Shown: positions 11,249-23,013 of the stretch, piece after piece | Numbering within the stretch: position 1 is the first letter of the stretch | Layout: every line of letters begins with the position of its first letter | Source of the DNA: an uncultured Candidatus Melainabacteria bacterium | GTDB taxonomy: Bacteria > Cyanobacteriota > Vampirovibrionia > Gastranaerophilales > Gastranaerophilaceae | NCBI GenBank assembly: GCA_947361615.1 | Contig: CANAJP010000002.1 | Span: 18,344-82,343 of the forward strand | DNA length: 64,000 nucleotides | Direction of reading: 5' to 3' | Program-made: the position numbers and the translations under genes | The notes under the pieces: generated by a model | Told to the model about the DNA's origin: nothing | Databases searched by the model: none | Seen by the model: only the letters and a program-made list of their open reading frames with translations

Positions 11249-11668
11249 ATGAACTTAACAATTACCCCGGTCAATGTTAACAGTACATTACCACATCAAA
11301 ACAACAATTCACATCAAACACAAAATCAAAACTTTGGAGCACTACAGGCTCAATTCAAGCCACAAACAAGAATTCCAAGAGAAGCAGATATAATTCTTGA
11401 CAAATTTCTTTTCCACTTCGAAAATATCGCGAAACGAATTGGCTTGGACACACAAAAACTCGAAAACAAAGGAATTAAACTATGCCTTGACTCCAGCAAA
11501 ACCGAAGACATGGATCTAGGAATTTTAAAAGGCGTAATAAAAAATAAAGATGGCAATGTTGTTAAAAATAACGGAAAAACCTTAGACCTCACTATTACGG
11601 ACTTTTCCGAAAAAGAATGTGCCGAATCACTAGCTAATACAATTAAAAAATTAGATATTGCAGCGTAA
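11249..11668 (+). CDS. hypothetical protein with Q/N-rich …NQNFGALQ N-terminus; paralogue of the next ORF
   Basis: Shares FENIAKRIGLDTQKLENKGIKL with LEETAKRIGLDTDKMAEKGFSL of the downstream ORF. Confidence 0.75.
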   Translation: MNLTITPVNVNSTLPHQNNNSHQTQNQNFGALQAQFKPQTRIPREADIILDKFLFHFENIAKRIGLDTQKLENKGIKLCLDSSKTEDMDLGILKGVIKNKDGNVVKNNGKTLDLTITDFSEKECAESLANTIKKLDIAA

Positions 11669-11686
11669 ATATAAAGGAGCAAACTC

Positions 11687-12151
11687 ATGAATCTTAGTAT
11701 ATCCCCTATCAATTTCAACAACCACTCAGCTGCTCAAAACTGCAGAAGAAATAACAATCAGACTCAAAATTTTCAAGCTTTACCTATTACTGTATTTCAA
11801 CATCCGGCAGAAAGCAGAGATGTTATAAAAGCTTTTGAAAGAAGAGATAGAGTCATTGATGTTTTCTGTGGAGTACTTGAAGAAACAGCAAAACGTATTG
11901 GCCTTGATACAGATAAAATGGCTGAAAAAGGATTTTCATTGGAATTCATTCCGAAATTCCGTTCAAGCTCAAAAATGCGTGTATCTTTAGTAGATAAAAA
12001 ACATGACGTTGTAACATTCGCACGTCATCAAAAGCCAATTACTACAAATGTTTCTGATTCATCTTTTCTGGATGAACCTTACGGCGTAGCACGTCAAGAA
12101 GCCGAAAACATTGCATATATGATTAAAGCGGCAAAATTAACCAGAGAATAA
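11687..12151 (+). CDS. hypothetical protein, paralogue of 11249..11668
   Basis: Shared AKRIGLDT core and Asn/Gln-rich N-terminus; ribosome-binding site AAAGGAG. Confidence 0.75.
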   Translation: MNLSISPINFNNHSAAQNCRRNNNQTQNFQALPITVFQHPAESRDVIKAFERRDRVIDVFCGVLEETAKRIGLDTDKMAEKGFSLEFIPKFRSSSKMRVSLVDKKHDVVTFARHQKPITTNVSDSSFLDEPYGVARQEAENIAYMIKAAKLTRE

Positions 12152-12152
12152 A

Positions 12153-13034
12153 CTAATTTAAAACATTGTGTTGTTCAACAACACTGCGGATATAATTATA
12201 GTAATCATTATTTTTAAATTTCGCAATTTTATCAAGTAAATCGCCGGCAGAAATAAAACCTTTTAAATAAGCTATTTCTTCAAGACAAGCGATTTTAACA
12301 CCCTTATTAAGTTCCATGGACTGAACGAAATTGCTAGCCTGCAACATAGATTCATGAGTTCCGGTATCAAGCCAGGCAAATCCGCGGCCAAGGATTTCCA
12401 CATCTAACAGTCCTTTTTCCAGATAAATTTTATTCAAATCAGTAATCTCAAGTTCTCCTCTAGCGGACGGCTTGAGATTTTTGGCATATTGACAAACTTT
12501 ATTATCATAGAAATATAACCCCGTTACAGCGTAATTAGATTTAGGGTTTTGCGGTTTTTCTTCTAGAGACAACACTTTTTTATTCTCATCAAACTCAACG
12601 ACCCCAAAACGCTCAGGATCTTTTACCGTATATCCGAAAACAGTTGCGCCGCGTTTGTTTTTAATAGCGTTTTCCATAATCGTTGAAAATCCGTGCCCGT
12701 GGAAAATATTATCTCCCAAAATCAACGCTACATCATCGGTACCAATAAAATCTTCAGCGAGTAGAAACGCATCGGCAATTCCACGTTGAACATATTGAAT
12801 TTTGTATTCAAGTTTCAATCCGAACTGCGAACCGTCCCCGAGAACTTTTTTAAAATTCTCAAAATCTGCCTCATTAGTAATAATCATAATCTCACGAATT
12901 CCAGCTAACATAAGAGTTGAAAGCGGATAGTAAATCATTGGTTTGTCAAAAATCGGAAGCAAAATTTTCGAAATCGGAAGCGACGCCGGATATAAACGGG
13001 TTCCTGCACCACCAGCTAAAACAATACCTTTCAT
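12153..13034 (-). CDS. rfbA: glucose-1-phosphate thymidylyltransferase
   Basis: MKGIVLAGGAGTRLYPASLPISKILLPIFDKPMIYYPLSTLMLAGI; start placed at MKG rather than ORF-track 13067. Confidence 0.95.
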   Translation of the reverse strand: MKGIVLAGGAGTRLYPASLPISKILLPIFDKPMIYYPLSTLMLAGIREIMIITNEADFENFKKVLGDGSQFGLKLEYKIQYVQRGIADAFLLAEDFIGTDDVALILGDNIFHGHGFSTIMENAIKNKRGATVFGYTVKDPERFGVVEFDENKKVLSLEEKPQNPKSNYAVTGLYFYDNKVCQYAKNLKPSARGELEITDLNKIYLEKGLLDVEILGRGFAWLDTGTHESMLQASNFVQSMELNKGVKIACLEEIAYLKGFISAGDLLDKIAKFKNNDYYNYIRSVVEQHNVLN

Positions 13035-13434
13035 TAAATACTCTCCTAAAATCCTATAGTCAACCACCCAAGAATAACATAACTATCCACTAGTGTCAAA
13101 CATTCTTCTCCCTGTCATCCCGAACTTGCCGCCGGTCAAGGCGGTTTCTTAACCAATTTGTCGGCTACGACTCCTGTCATCCTGAACTCGTTTCAGGATC
13201 TGGCCAGCGACACCTTTTAAGAAGAAACAAAGGAATTATTTTTACATGTTACGTTGAAATTTTTGTTGAATTTTTCTATTTAACTTATCCACGGAATACT
13301 GGATAGATCCTGAAACAAGTTCAGGATGACAATTGGGGATTTTATCAATTACGTCTTTATGGCTGTCGACTGAGTCGACCATTAATTTGTATTAAGATTC
13401 AGACACATTACACATAAAATGCTATAATCATAAA

Positions 13435-14232
13435 ATGGAAGATTTAATAGAAAAGTTGAAAGATATCGGGCTTAACGGAAACGAGGCAAAAGTTTACATC
13501 GCACTGGTTAAAAAATTTCCGTTAACAGGCTATGAAATAAGTAAAATAGCAAACATTCAACAGGCAAGGGCTTATGACGCCCTAAAATCACTTGAAGCCA
13601 AACAAATTGTGCTTCCATCTAACACAAAACCTGTTTCTTATACCCCTATTCGCCCCAAAGAACTCACCAAACGTTTCAAACGTAAAATCAATTCCACAAT
13701 CGATTTTCTGGAAAAAAAACTTCCTGAAATCAAAGAAAATTCAATAGAGCCTATAGTTCCAGTTTCCGGAAGTTCCAACGCTCACGAAAAAATCATTGAA
13801 CTCATACAATCAGCTAAAAAAGAAATATTTCTTCTGATAAGTTCAAGCGACCACAAATATTTTGAACAAGCTTTGATGGACGCATACAACCGCGGAGTAG
13901 AAATTAAAATTTCAGGCTACGACAATTTTGGCCAAACATTTGGAAGAATTTTTGTACAATCGCCGATGTCTGTTCTAGATAACAAAACCAATTTAAAAAC
14001 AATTTTACTTGTAATTGACAACAGCGAGGGGCTTTACGGTGCGCTCAAGCCGAACCCCAAATCCGGTGACATCGAATTAATCTGGACCCAAAATTCCGAT
14101 ATTGTTTATTTAATTAAATCATATATTACACATAGCATGTACCTGACAGACATCGAAGAAAAATTCCCTGAACAATTAAAGTATTTCTACGGCGCTGGAA
14201 TGAAAAAGCTTAGAGAAAAAGTACTTAATTAA
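13435..14232 (+). CDS. TrmB-family transcriptional regulator
   Basis: N-terminal wHTH LKDIGLNGNEAKVYIALVKKFPLTGYEISKIANIQQARAYDALKSLEAK. Confidence 0.85.
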   Translation: MEDLIEKLKDIGLNGNEAKVYIALVKKFPLTGYEISKIANIQQARAYDALKSLEAKQIVLPSNTKPVSYTPIRPKELTKRFKRKINSTIDFLEKKLPEIKENSIEPIVPVSGSSNAHEKIIELIQSAKKEIFLLISSSDHKYFEQALMDAYNRGVEIKISGYDNFGQTFGRIFVQSPMSVLDNKTNLKTILLVIDNSEGLYGALKPNPKSGDIELIWTQNSDIVYLIKSYITHSMYLTDIEEKFPEQLKYFYGAGMKKLREKVLN

Positions 14233-14352
14233 ACTTTTTCTCATCAATGCGACAATCTGAGTTAAAATTTAACGCTTAATATATCGCAATAAACTAACAA
14301 ATTTCATCTTGCTATTTTTTTAAAATTATGTATCATTAAAATAGAGGTTAGA

Positions 14353-15510
14353 ATGGAAAGTGGAAAAAACTTTACGCTAAAAAACAGCTTAACACAAATT
14401 TCTATAAATGAATTTATGACGGAACTCCCTGAATTAAAAAACATCACGGAGTCAAAAGCTTCTGCGATTGGTAAATGGCTTATAGGCAAGATTGAAAATG
14501 GTTTACAGACAGGGCACTTTCAAACCGGCCAACTTATGCCGTCAAAAGCTGAATTGGCGTACCGTCTTGGAGTCAGTATAGGAACTGTTCAGAATGCTCT
14601 AAAATACGTTGAAGACCACGGCCACATTGAGGCTAAACCTTGCATTGGCACAATTCTTCGTGACAAAAATCAACCTGCACTTTTTAGCAAAAAATCAACC
14701 TCAAAACGTGATATAATCATTTCTCAGATAAAAAATTATATTAAAGAAAACGGGTTTCAAGTAGGTGAAAGTATTTCGTCCTCAAAACATATTGCGCAAA
14801 CCCTAAATCACCCTGTAAATACAGTCCGCCTTGCGCTCGAAAATCTTTGCACTCAGGGGATTTTAAAACATAATTTCAAAAACTCGGACGAACAAACAGG
14901 CTGGTTCCTTGCTTCAAATGATTTTGAAATAGAAGCTTCTGCACCAAACCGTGAAACTCTCGTCGAAAAAGTCGTCAAAGACATGAAGCAATACATTACA
15001 GAAAACTACAGAACCGGTGACAGAATAAGTTCGCACGCAGAATTCTCGCAAATTCTTCAAGCAAGTATGAGTACAATTCACACAGCGTTCAAAATCCTGA
15101 CCGATGAAGGAATTTTAATGACAAGAAGGGGCCAATACGGAACAATTATTATGAAAATGCCTGATGAAAAAACAAAATTAAATATGCCAAAAGAAACTTC
15201 AATCTTTGCACCCGCGGCAGAAGCAGCGGTTTATTATTACGAAAAAACTCAAAACCACATCAAAAAAATTATCGCTCAAAACTATTCAGTTGGCGATAAG
15301 CTTCCGCCAATTTCAGAATTTGCACGAGAATTGAACTTAAGCCCGAACACAATCCGCAAAGCATTCACAAACCTTGCACAAGAAGGATATCTAACATCAT
15401 CACGTGGCAGATACGGTGGAACATATGTCCTTGATATTCCGGAAACAGAAGTCCAAAACTTCAAATGGCTGGCCGTTAACCCAAAATACGCAGAAGTTTT
15501 AAATAATTAA
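14353..15510 (+). CDS. transcriptional regulator with four tandem GntR-type winged-helix units
   Basis: Four repeats of the form GxxxxSxxExAxxLxxSxxTVxxALxxLxxxGxLxxxxxxxGT. Confidence 0.85.
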   Translation: MESGKNFTLKNSLTQISINEFMTELPELKNITESKASAIGKWLIGKIENGLQTGHFQTGQLMPSKAELAYRLGVSIGTVQNALKYVEDHGHIEAKPCIGTILRDKNQPALFSKKSTSKRDIIISQIKNYIKENGFQVGESISSSKHIAQTLNHPVNTVRLALENLCTQGILKHNFKNSDEQTGWFLASNDFEIEASAPNRETLVEKVVKDMKQYITENYRTGDRISSHAEFSQILQASMSTIHTAFKILTDEGILMTRRGQYGTIIMKMPDEKTKLNMPKETSIFAPAAEAAVYYYEKTQNHIKKIIAQNYSVGDKLPPISEFARELNLSPNTIRKAFTNLAQEGYLTSSRGRYGGTYVLDIPETEVQNFKWLAVNPKYAEVLNN

Positions 15511-15568
15511 CATTTTACACATGTTTATTGTATAATTTCTCCATAAAGAACATTTATGGAGAAGTTTT

Positions 15569-17281
15569 ATGATAAAAGATTATTTTTTAAATAGAATAGA
15601 AGACGCGATTATTTCCGCTGTTAAAGCCGGCAAGCTTGGTGCAATGGAAGAATACACCCGTGGCGCACTTGTTATTGAACGTCCAAAAAACGCAGAATTT
15701 GGTGATTACGCAGTTAACGTTTCATCATTAGCACGAACTGCCAGAATTGCACCACCGCAAATTGCACAGGCCATTGTCGCAGAATTAAACGACACTGAAA
15801 ACGAATACTCTGTTATTGGCGGATTTATCAACTTCAAATGCGGCAAAAATTTATTAAAAAATCTTGTTGCCGAAATCTTTGAAAAAAAAGAATCTTTCGG
15901 AAAACCTGAAAACGTAGAAACCGAAAAAATTATTCTTGAATACGTTTCAGCCAACCCTACCGGCCCGTTCCACATCGGCCACGGCCGTTGGGCTGCAATG
16001 GGAAGCGTTCTGGCAAACTTACTCAAATTCTACGGCCACGAAGTTTATCAAGAATTCTACATCAATGACGCCGGTTCACAAATCCAAAAACTCGGCAACT
16101 CGCTTGCTATCAGAATTAAGCAGGAACTGGGCGAAGACATAGATTTCCCTACAGATGAAATCGAAAGAAAAAATTTCTACCCTGGAGATTACTTGATTCC
16201 TGTGGCAAAAAAATTCCTTTCTGAACACGAACCTACTGACGACGTAAAAATTCTTTCTGACTACGCTAAAAAGGAAATGGAAGCGCTCCAAAAAGAACTT
16301 CTCGAAAACTTCCGTGTTCATTTTGACAAATTCTACTCAGAACTCGATCTTCACCAATCAGGTAAGGTTGACGAATGTGTTAATAAACTTAAAGCCAGCG
16401 GCAAAATCTATCAAAAAGACGGTGCAGACTGGTTCAAATCTTCTGACTACGGCGACGACCAGGACCGAGTAATCAAAAAAGCCGACGGTTCAAACACTTA
16501 CTTGACCGCTGATATCGCTTATCACATCGACAAACTCGAACGCGGCTTTGACAGAATGATTAACATCTGGGGCGCAGACCACCACGGTTACGTTGCCCGC
16601 GTTAAAGCTTCAATAGAAGCACTCGGCTACGATCCGAACAAACTTGAAATCTTACTCGGACAACTCGTTAATCTTGTTATTAACGGTAACGAAGTCCGTA
16701 TGGGCAAACGTAAAAACATGGTTACTTTAGACGACTTAATCGAAGAAGTTGGCGTCGACGCAACACGTTTCTGGATGGCAATGAGAAACATCGACACCAC
16801 TCTCGATTTCGACATTGAACTTGCAAAAACAAAATCCGATGAAAACCCTGTGTTCTATGTTCAATACGCACACGCACGCGCTTGCTCAATTATGAGAAAC
16901 CTCGTAACAGACAAACTCAACACCGAAACAGGCGAAAAAACTCCGGCACCTTTGGCACAAAACGAACTTGATGAACTTATTAATAATTTCAAACCGGAAA
17001 TAGTAGAACCGACAATCGACACAGCAAAAGCTTTATTATTAAAGCTTGAAGAATACAAAAACGTAATCAAAACATCAGCTGAAACCCGTCAAGTTTATAC
17101 CATTTGCCGCTACGTTCAGGAACTTGCAAGCGAATTCCACTCATTCTACAACGCAAACCGCGTAATCTGCGATGATAAAGCGTTGATGAAATCAAGAATT
17201 GCGCTTGTCTGGGCTGTTAAAACCGTTCTAAGAAACGCGATGGAAGATATTCTGGGCGTCAGCGCACCTGAAAAAATGTGA
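15569..17281 (+). CDS. argS: arginyl-tRNA synthetase
   Basis: EYVSANPTGPFHIGHGRWAAMGSVLANLLKFYGHEVYQEFYINDAG. Confidence 0.97.
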   Translation: MIKDYFLNRIEDAIISAVKAGKLGAMEEYTRGALVIERPKNAEFGDYAVNVSSLARTARIAPPQIAQAIVAELNDTENEYSVIGGFINFKCGKNLLKNLVAEIFEKKESFGKPENVETEKIILEYVSANPTGPFHIGHGRWAAMGSVLANLLKFYGHEVYQEFYINDAGSQIQKLGNSLAIRIKQELGEDIDFPTDEIERKNFYPGDYLIPVAKKFLSEHEPTDDVKILSDYAKKEMEALQKELLENFRVHFDKFYSELDLHQSGKVDECVNKLKASGKIYQKDGADWFKSSDYGDDQDRVIKKADGSNTYLTADIAYHIDKLERGFDRMINIWGADHHGYVARVKASIEALGYDPNKLEILLGQLVNLVINGNEVRMGKRKNMVTLDDLIEEVGVDATRFWMAMRNIDTTLDFDIELAKTKSDENPVFYVQYAHARACSIMRNLVTDKLNTETGEKTPAPLAQNELDELINNFKPEIVEPTIDTAKALLLKLEEYKNVIKTSAETRQVYTICRYVQELASEFHSFYNANRVICDDKALMKSRIALVWAVKTVLRNAMEDILGVSAPEKM

Positions 17282-17306
17282 GGCTGAGCCTCCTCTATTA
17301 TATAAA

Positions 17307-17340
17307 AAAAAGAGAGTGGCAAGTCCACTCTGTTTTTTTG
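17307..17340. terminator. bidirectional-looking intrinsic terminator after argS
   Basis: Inverted repeat AGAGTGG…CCACTCT flanked by A-run and T-run. Confidence 0.8.
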
Positions 17341-17428
17341 CACAAAATAGCAAAAATTTTCTTCTTTGTTACTTAATAAATTTACAAAATTACTTGAAAA
17401 AAAATGGAATTAGTGTAAAATTAACATT

Positions 17429-18874
17429 ATGACGTACGTAACAAAACAGAAAAGATTTCAAAACACAAAAAAATATACAAAAACTAAAGCCCCGATTGTT
17501 GAAGCTCTTCAACAGGCTTATCTGAACCCTACATACCAGTTCCATATTCCGGGACACACAAAAGGAGCGGGCGCTTTGCCTGAATTCAAACGTTTAATCG
17601 GAAGCCGCGCGTTGAACATCGATACAACTGATGAATTCGACAATCTTGGCACACTTCACCCTGCAACTGGCCCGATTAAAGAAGCCCAAGAACTAGCGGC
17701 AAAAGCTTTTGGCGCAGAAAAAACATTTTTTCTGCTCAATGGTTCAACAGCCGGAAACCTTGCCATTGCAATGGCTTTGACTAAAAAAGGGCAAAAAGTT
17801 ATTATTAACAGAAACTGCCACCGCTCAGCTTTAACAGGTATGATTATTTCAGGTGCAGACCCGATCTGGGTGAACCCTACCCGTTTTGAAGAATGGGGAA
17901 TCTGGGGCAATATGGCTCCTGAAACGATAGAAGAAACACTTAAAAACCACGATGATGTTTCAATGGTTTGGATTACAAACCCGACCTATGAGGGCGTTGT
18001 TTCTGATATCAAATCAATTTCCGCAATCTGTAAAAAATACAATGTGCCGTTAATCGTTGACGAAGCGCACGCATGTTTGTGGAATTTTAACGAACATCTT
18101 CCAACATCAGCACTCAAACTCGGCGCCGATGCAGTTGTTCACTCTCTTCACAAAACAGGCGGAAGCATGAGCCAGAGTTCAATGCTTCACATTGCGAAAA
18201 ACTCTTTAATCAACGCTGATGATGTCGAAAAAGCATTAAAACTTCTGCACACAACCAGTCCGTCAATGATTTTACTTGCAAGTCTTGACGCGGCAAGAGC
18301 AAATCTTGATTCTCAACGTGGAAGAAAAGCACTTTCAAGAGCCGTTGCAAACGCTAAATACTTACGCAAAGAAATCGACAAGATGGAACACATTCACCAT
18401 CTTCGTCCAGACTTCGGCTACAAAACAGATGTAACAAAAGTTTTCATCAAAGCTGATGGACTCTCAGGCAAAAGATTAGAAAGTATTTTGGAAATCGACT
18501 TTAACATTGAAGTTGAAAGCGCGTCCGATAATGGTCTGTTAATCCTTTCCAACATCGGCAACAAGCGTTCTGACATTGAATATCTTGTAAAATGCCTGAA
18601 TAAAATTGATAAAGCGCACTATTCAGACATCTATTATCTTGAAAACAAAAAACACATGCCAATGCTAACCCCGCAAATAAAAATGAGTTTGCGCGATGCA
18701 TATTATGCAGAAAAAGAAACTCTGCCCAAAGCACAGGCAATCGGTAGAATTTGTGCGGAAGTAATCGCTGAATGCCCGCCGGGTATCGCAATTTTGCTTC
18801 CTGGAGAATTGATTACGGAAAAACATCTTCCATATCTGACCGATTACGAATGTATCGAAGTTATTAAAGCTTAA
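17429..18874 (+). CDS. Orn/Lys/Arg decarboxylase (PLP, group III)
   Basis: QFHIPGHTKGAGALPEF, VDEAHACLWNF, HSLHKTGGSMSQSSMLH. Confidence 0.93.
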   Translation: MTYVTKQKRFQNTKKYTKTKAPIVEALQQAYLNPTYQFHIPGHTKGAGALPEFKRLIGSRALNIDTTDEFDNLGTLHPATGPIKEAQELAAKAFGAEKTFFLLNGSTAGNLAIAMALTKKGQKVIINRNCHRSALTGMIISGADPIWVNPTRFEEWGIWGNMAPETIEETLKNHDDVSMVWITNPTYEGVVSDIKSISAICKKYNVPLIVDEAHACLWNFNEHLPTSALKLGADAVVHSLHKTGGSMSQSSMLHIAKNSLINADDVEKALKLLHTTSPSMILLASLDAARANLDSQRGRKALSRAVANAKYLRKEIDKMEHIHHLRPDFGYKTDVTKVFIKADGLSGKRLESILEIDFNIEVESASDNGLLILSNIGNKRSDIEYLVKCLNKIDKAHYSDIYYLENKKHMPMLTPQIKMSLRDAYYAEKETLPKAQAIGRICAEVIAECPPGIAILLPGELITEKHLPYLTDYECIEVIKA

Positions 18875-18914
18875 ATGATGTGCCTCGCAGCATTTTATAA
18901 GATTGAGGTTAAAC

Positions 18915-19082
18915 ATGATAGAAAAAAAAATGGTTCAAATTGGAAATAGTTGGGGCATTGTCATTCCTAAAGCATTAATTGACGGATTGAGAATTAATAC
19001 AGCAGACGATAAATTACAAATTTACATTGAAGACAACGAAATACACATTCGAAAAAAAACAGATAGCTCTAACAAAGCTTAA
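18915..19082 (+). CDS. AbrB/MazE/SpoVT-type swapped-hairpin DNA-binding protein (55 aa)
   Basis: Translation MIEKKMVQIGNSWGIVIPKALIDGLRINTADDKLQIYIEDNEIHIRKKTDSSNKA; below the ORF-track length cutoff. Confidence 0.85.
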   Translation: MIEKKMVQIGNSWGIVIPKALIDGLRINTADDKLQIYIEDNEIHIRKKTDSSNKA

Positions 19083-20495
<1,413 letters not shown>

Positions 20496-20532
20496 TCGAA
20501 TACAGTAAACATCAGCAAGACAAGCATACGGA

Positions 20533-20563
20533 AGCGGGTATCATTGATACCCGCTTCTATTTT
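20533..20563 (+). terminator. intrinsic terminator after eno
   Basis: AGCGGGTATCATTGATACCCGCTTCTATTTT hairpin. Confidence 0.75.
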
Positions 20564-20629
20564 ATAAGTCTTTACATTGCGGCATGTCTTTTCTATAATT
20601 GCATTATAAAATATTATAAGGTGAGAAAG

Positions 20630-22618
20630 ATGAGTAAATATTTATTAGAAATAGGTACAGAAGAATTACCATACAGGTTTATCCCTAGCGCAATTGAACA
20701 ATTGCAAAAAAGTTTTGAAACACTTCTAAATACAAATAAAATCGACTATACAGATATAAAAGTTTACGCGACCCCGCGCCGCTTGGCAGTAATCTTAGAC
20801 GGGCTTTCAAAAGAAGGCAAAGATGAAGTTAAAATCGTCAAAGGCCCTATCAAAAACGTTGCGTATAATGAAAACGGCAACTTCACAAAAGCCGCTGAGG
20901 GTTTCTGCAAGAAAAACGGTATCGAAACAAAAGATTTGTACCTTGAAGATAATTATGTACACGCGAAGATTTCAATCAAGGGTAAATCAGCGGTAGAAGT
21001 TTTACAAACCAATGTTCCGGCATTAATCTTGAAACTTCAAGGCTCTCACTTTATGCGCTGGAGCGCTAACGACGAGAAATTTTCACGTCCAATCAGATGG
21101 ATTGTTTCAATACTCGACAGCGAAGAAGTTAAGATAAAAATTATCGACAAAGAATCATCAACTTACTCACGCGGTCACAGATTTGCACCGGAAAAATCTT
21201 TCAAAATTTCTCACCCTGACGAATATCTGGACTTAATGAGAAAACATTACGTAATTGCAGACCAGAACGAACGCCGCGCACGTATTATCGAGTTAGCGCA
21301 AAAAGAAGCAGAAAAACTTGGCGCAACGGCTCACTATACAGATGACCTGCTTGATGAAGTAACATTCATCACCGAATACCCTGTTCCTGCGGTTTGCGAT
21401 TTCGACCCTAAATATTTAGAAATTCCGGAAGAAGTAACCGTAACAGTTATGGCTGTTCACCAACGCTACTTTGCGCTTTACAAAGGCGGCAAGTTGATAA
21501 ACAAATTTATCACAATGACTAACTACCTTGGTAATGAGTTCGAAAACATCGCGGCAGGTAACGTTCGAGTAATTAAAGCAAGACTTGACGACGCTGTATT
21601 TTTCTTCAACGAAGACACAGCAAAACCGCTCGCGGATTACATTGAAGACCTCAAAGGCATTACGTTCCAAAAAGGGATGGGCTCAATGTACGACAAAGCA
21701 CAAAGAATGGTTACATTAAGCCAGCACTTGATGAAAGAACTCGGCGAAACTTCACCTACAATTGAACGCTCTGCATTATTAGCAAAAGCGGATTTAACAA
21801 CGAAATTAGTGTTTGAATTCACAGAACTTCAAGGCTTTATCGGTGCTGATTACGCAAGAGTTTCAGGCGAAGACGCAAAAGTTTGCGACGGTATCAAGGA
21901 ACACTACTTCCCACTCAACGCCGAAAGCGAAACCGCAAAATCAATCGAGGGTCAAATCGCAGGCATTGCGGACAAAATTGACAACATTTGTGCAGTATTT
22001 GTAGACGGTAAAAAACCTACCGGCTCTTCTGACCCGCTTGGCGTAAGACGTGCGGCACTTGGTATTATCAGAACAGTTCTTGAATACGGGTTGAAAATAG
22101 ACATCAACGCACTTATAGACAAAACTCTTGAATTACTCCCAATCAAACGCGATTGCGGTGACGAAATCAGAGAGTTTTTCATCCAGCGTTTAGTAATCTT
22201 CTTGAACGATAATTACAAGAAAACCGTTCTTGAAGCTTGTTCAGATAAAGCATTGGCGAATTTGACCGACTACGTAGAACGTGTGAAAGTTGTTTCAACA
22301 CTTGACAATCCTGAATTGTTAGAAAGCGCAAACCGCGTATTGAGAATAACTAAAGATGTTGAAAACAACAAAGTTAGCCCTGCTTTACTAAAAGAAACGG
22401 CAGAAAAAGACCTCTTTTCGCAAGTTGGTAAAATCGATGAAAACATTGATTACACCGCATACTTAGCACAACTGGTTGCAATCAACCCATACGTAGTTAA
22501 ATTCTTTGAAGATGTACTCGTAATGGATAAAGATGAAAACGTAAAAGCAAACCGTCTGGCACTTTTAAACATCTTGAGAGGCAAGTATAATCACCTTACA
22601 GACTTTGCGAAATTATAA
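20630..22618 (+). CDS. glyS: glycyl-tRNA synthetase beta subunit
   Basis: MSKYLLEIGTEELPYRFIPSAIEQL; start placed at ATG 20630 rather than 20474. Confidence 0.96.
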   Translation: MSKYLLEIGTEELPYRFIPSAIEQLQKSFETLLNTNKIDYTDIKVYATPRRLAVILDGLSKEGKDEVKIVKGPIKNVAYNENGNFTKAAEGFCKKNGIETKDLYLEDNYVHAKISIKGKSAVEVLQTNVPALILKLQGSHFMRWSANDEKFSRPIRWIVSILDSEEVKIKIIDKESSTYSRGHRFAPEKSFKISHPDEYLDLMRKHYVIADQNERRARIIELAQKEAEKLGATAHYTDDLLDEVTFITEYPVPAVCDFDPKYLEIPEEVTVTVMAVHQRYFALYKGGKLINKFITMTNYLGNEFENIAAGNVRVIKARLDDAVFFFNEDTAKPLADYIEDLKGITFQKGMGSMYDKAQRMVTLSQHLMKELGETSPTIERSALLAKADLTTKLVFEFTELQGFIGADYARVSGEDAKVCDGIKEHYFPLNAESETAKSIEGQIAGIADKIDNICAVFVDGKKPTGSSDPLGVRRAALGIIRTVLEYGLKIDINALIDKTLELLPIKRDCGDEIREFFIQRLVIFLNDNYKKTVLEACSDKALANLTDYVERVKVVSTLDNPELLESANRVLRITKDVENNKVSPALLKETAEKDLFSQVGKIDENIDYTAYLAQLVAINPYVVKFFEDVLVMDKDENVKANRLALLNILRGKYNHLTDFAKL

Positions 22619-22717
22619 TTGTAACAAAAAGTTAACAAAGTGCTTAAAAAAGGAAATATTTCCCTTGAGGATGCTTTAAAATAGTACAAAGAAGGTTAGA
22701 AAAACTAGGAGCATAAA

Positions 22718-22981
22718 ATGCTTGAAAAATCAAACAAAACGGAAAATAAAGAAATAAAGAAAAGTAGCGCGAAATCTTCATATATGAGTGAAGTAAACGG
22801 CATTGAGCGAATGAGTTTCCACGAAATGGAAGCGAAACTTGAGCGCGAGGTTATTTCGCAATTAAAGTCCGAGTTTCCGGGTATAGAAAGCTCCAAATCA
22901 TTCAGCTTACTGGTAGACGCAGTTGTGAATAACATCAAAAACAAAGATCTCGCGATATCAGAAAGCAGAGAAATAGAATAA
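22718..22981 (+). CDS. hypothetical protein
   Basis: 87-aa ORF followed by an intrinsic terminator. Confidence 0.6.
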   Translation: MLEKSNKTENKEIKKSSAKSSYMSEVNGIERMSFHEMEAKLEREVISQLKSEFPGIESSKSFSLLVDAVVNNIKNKDLAISESREIE

Positions 22982-22986
22982 ATATA

Positions 22987-23013
22987 AAAAAGCGCCGTTG
23001 AGGCGCTTTTTTA
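22987..23013 (+). terminator. intrinsic terminator
   Basis: AAAAAAGCGCCGTTGAGGCGCTTTTTTA. Confidence 0.85.
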
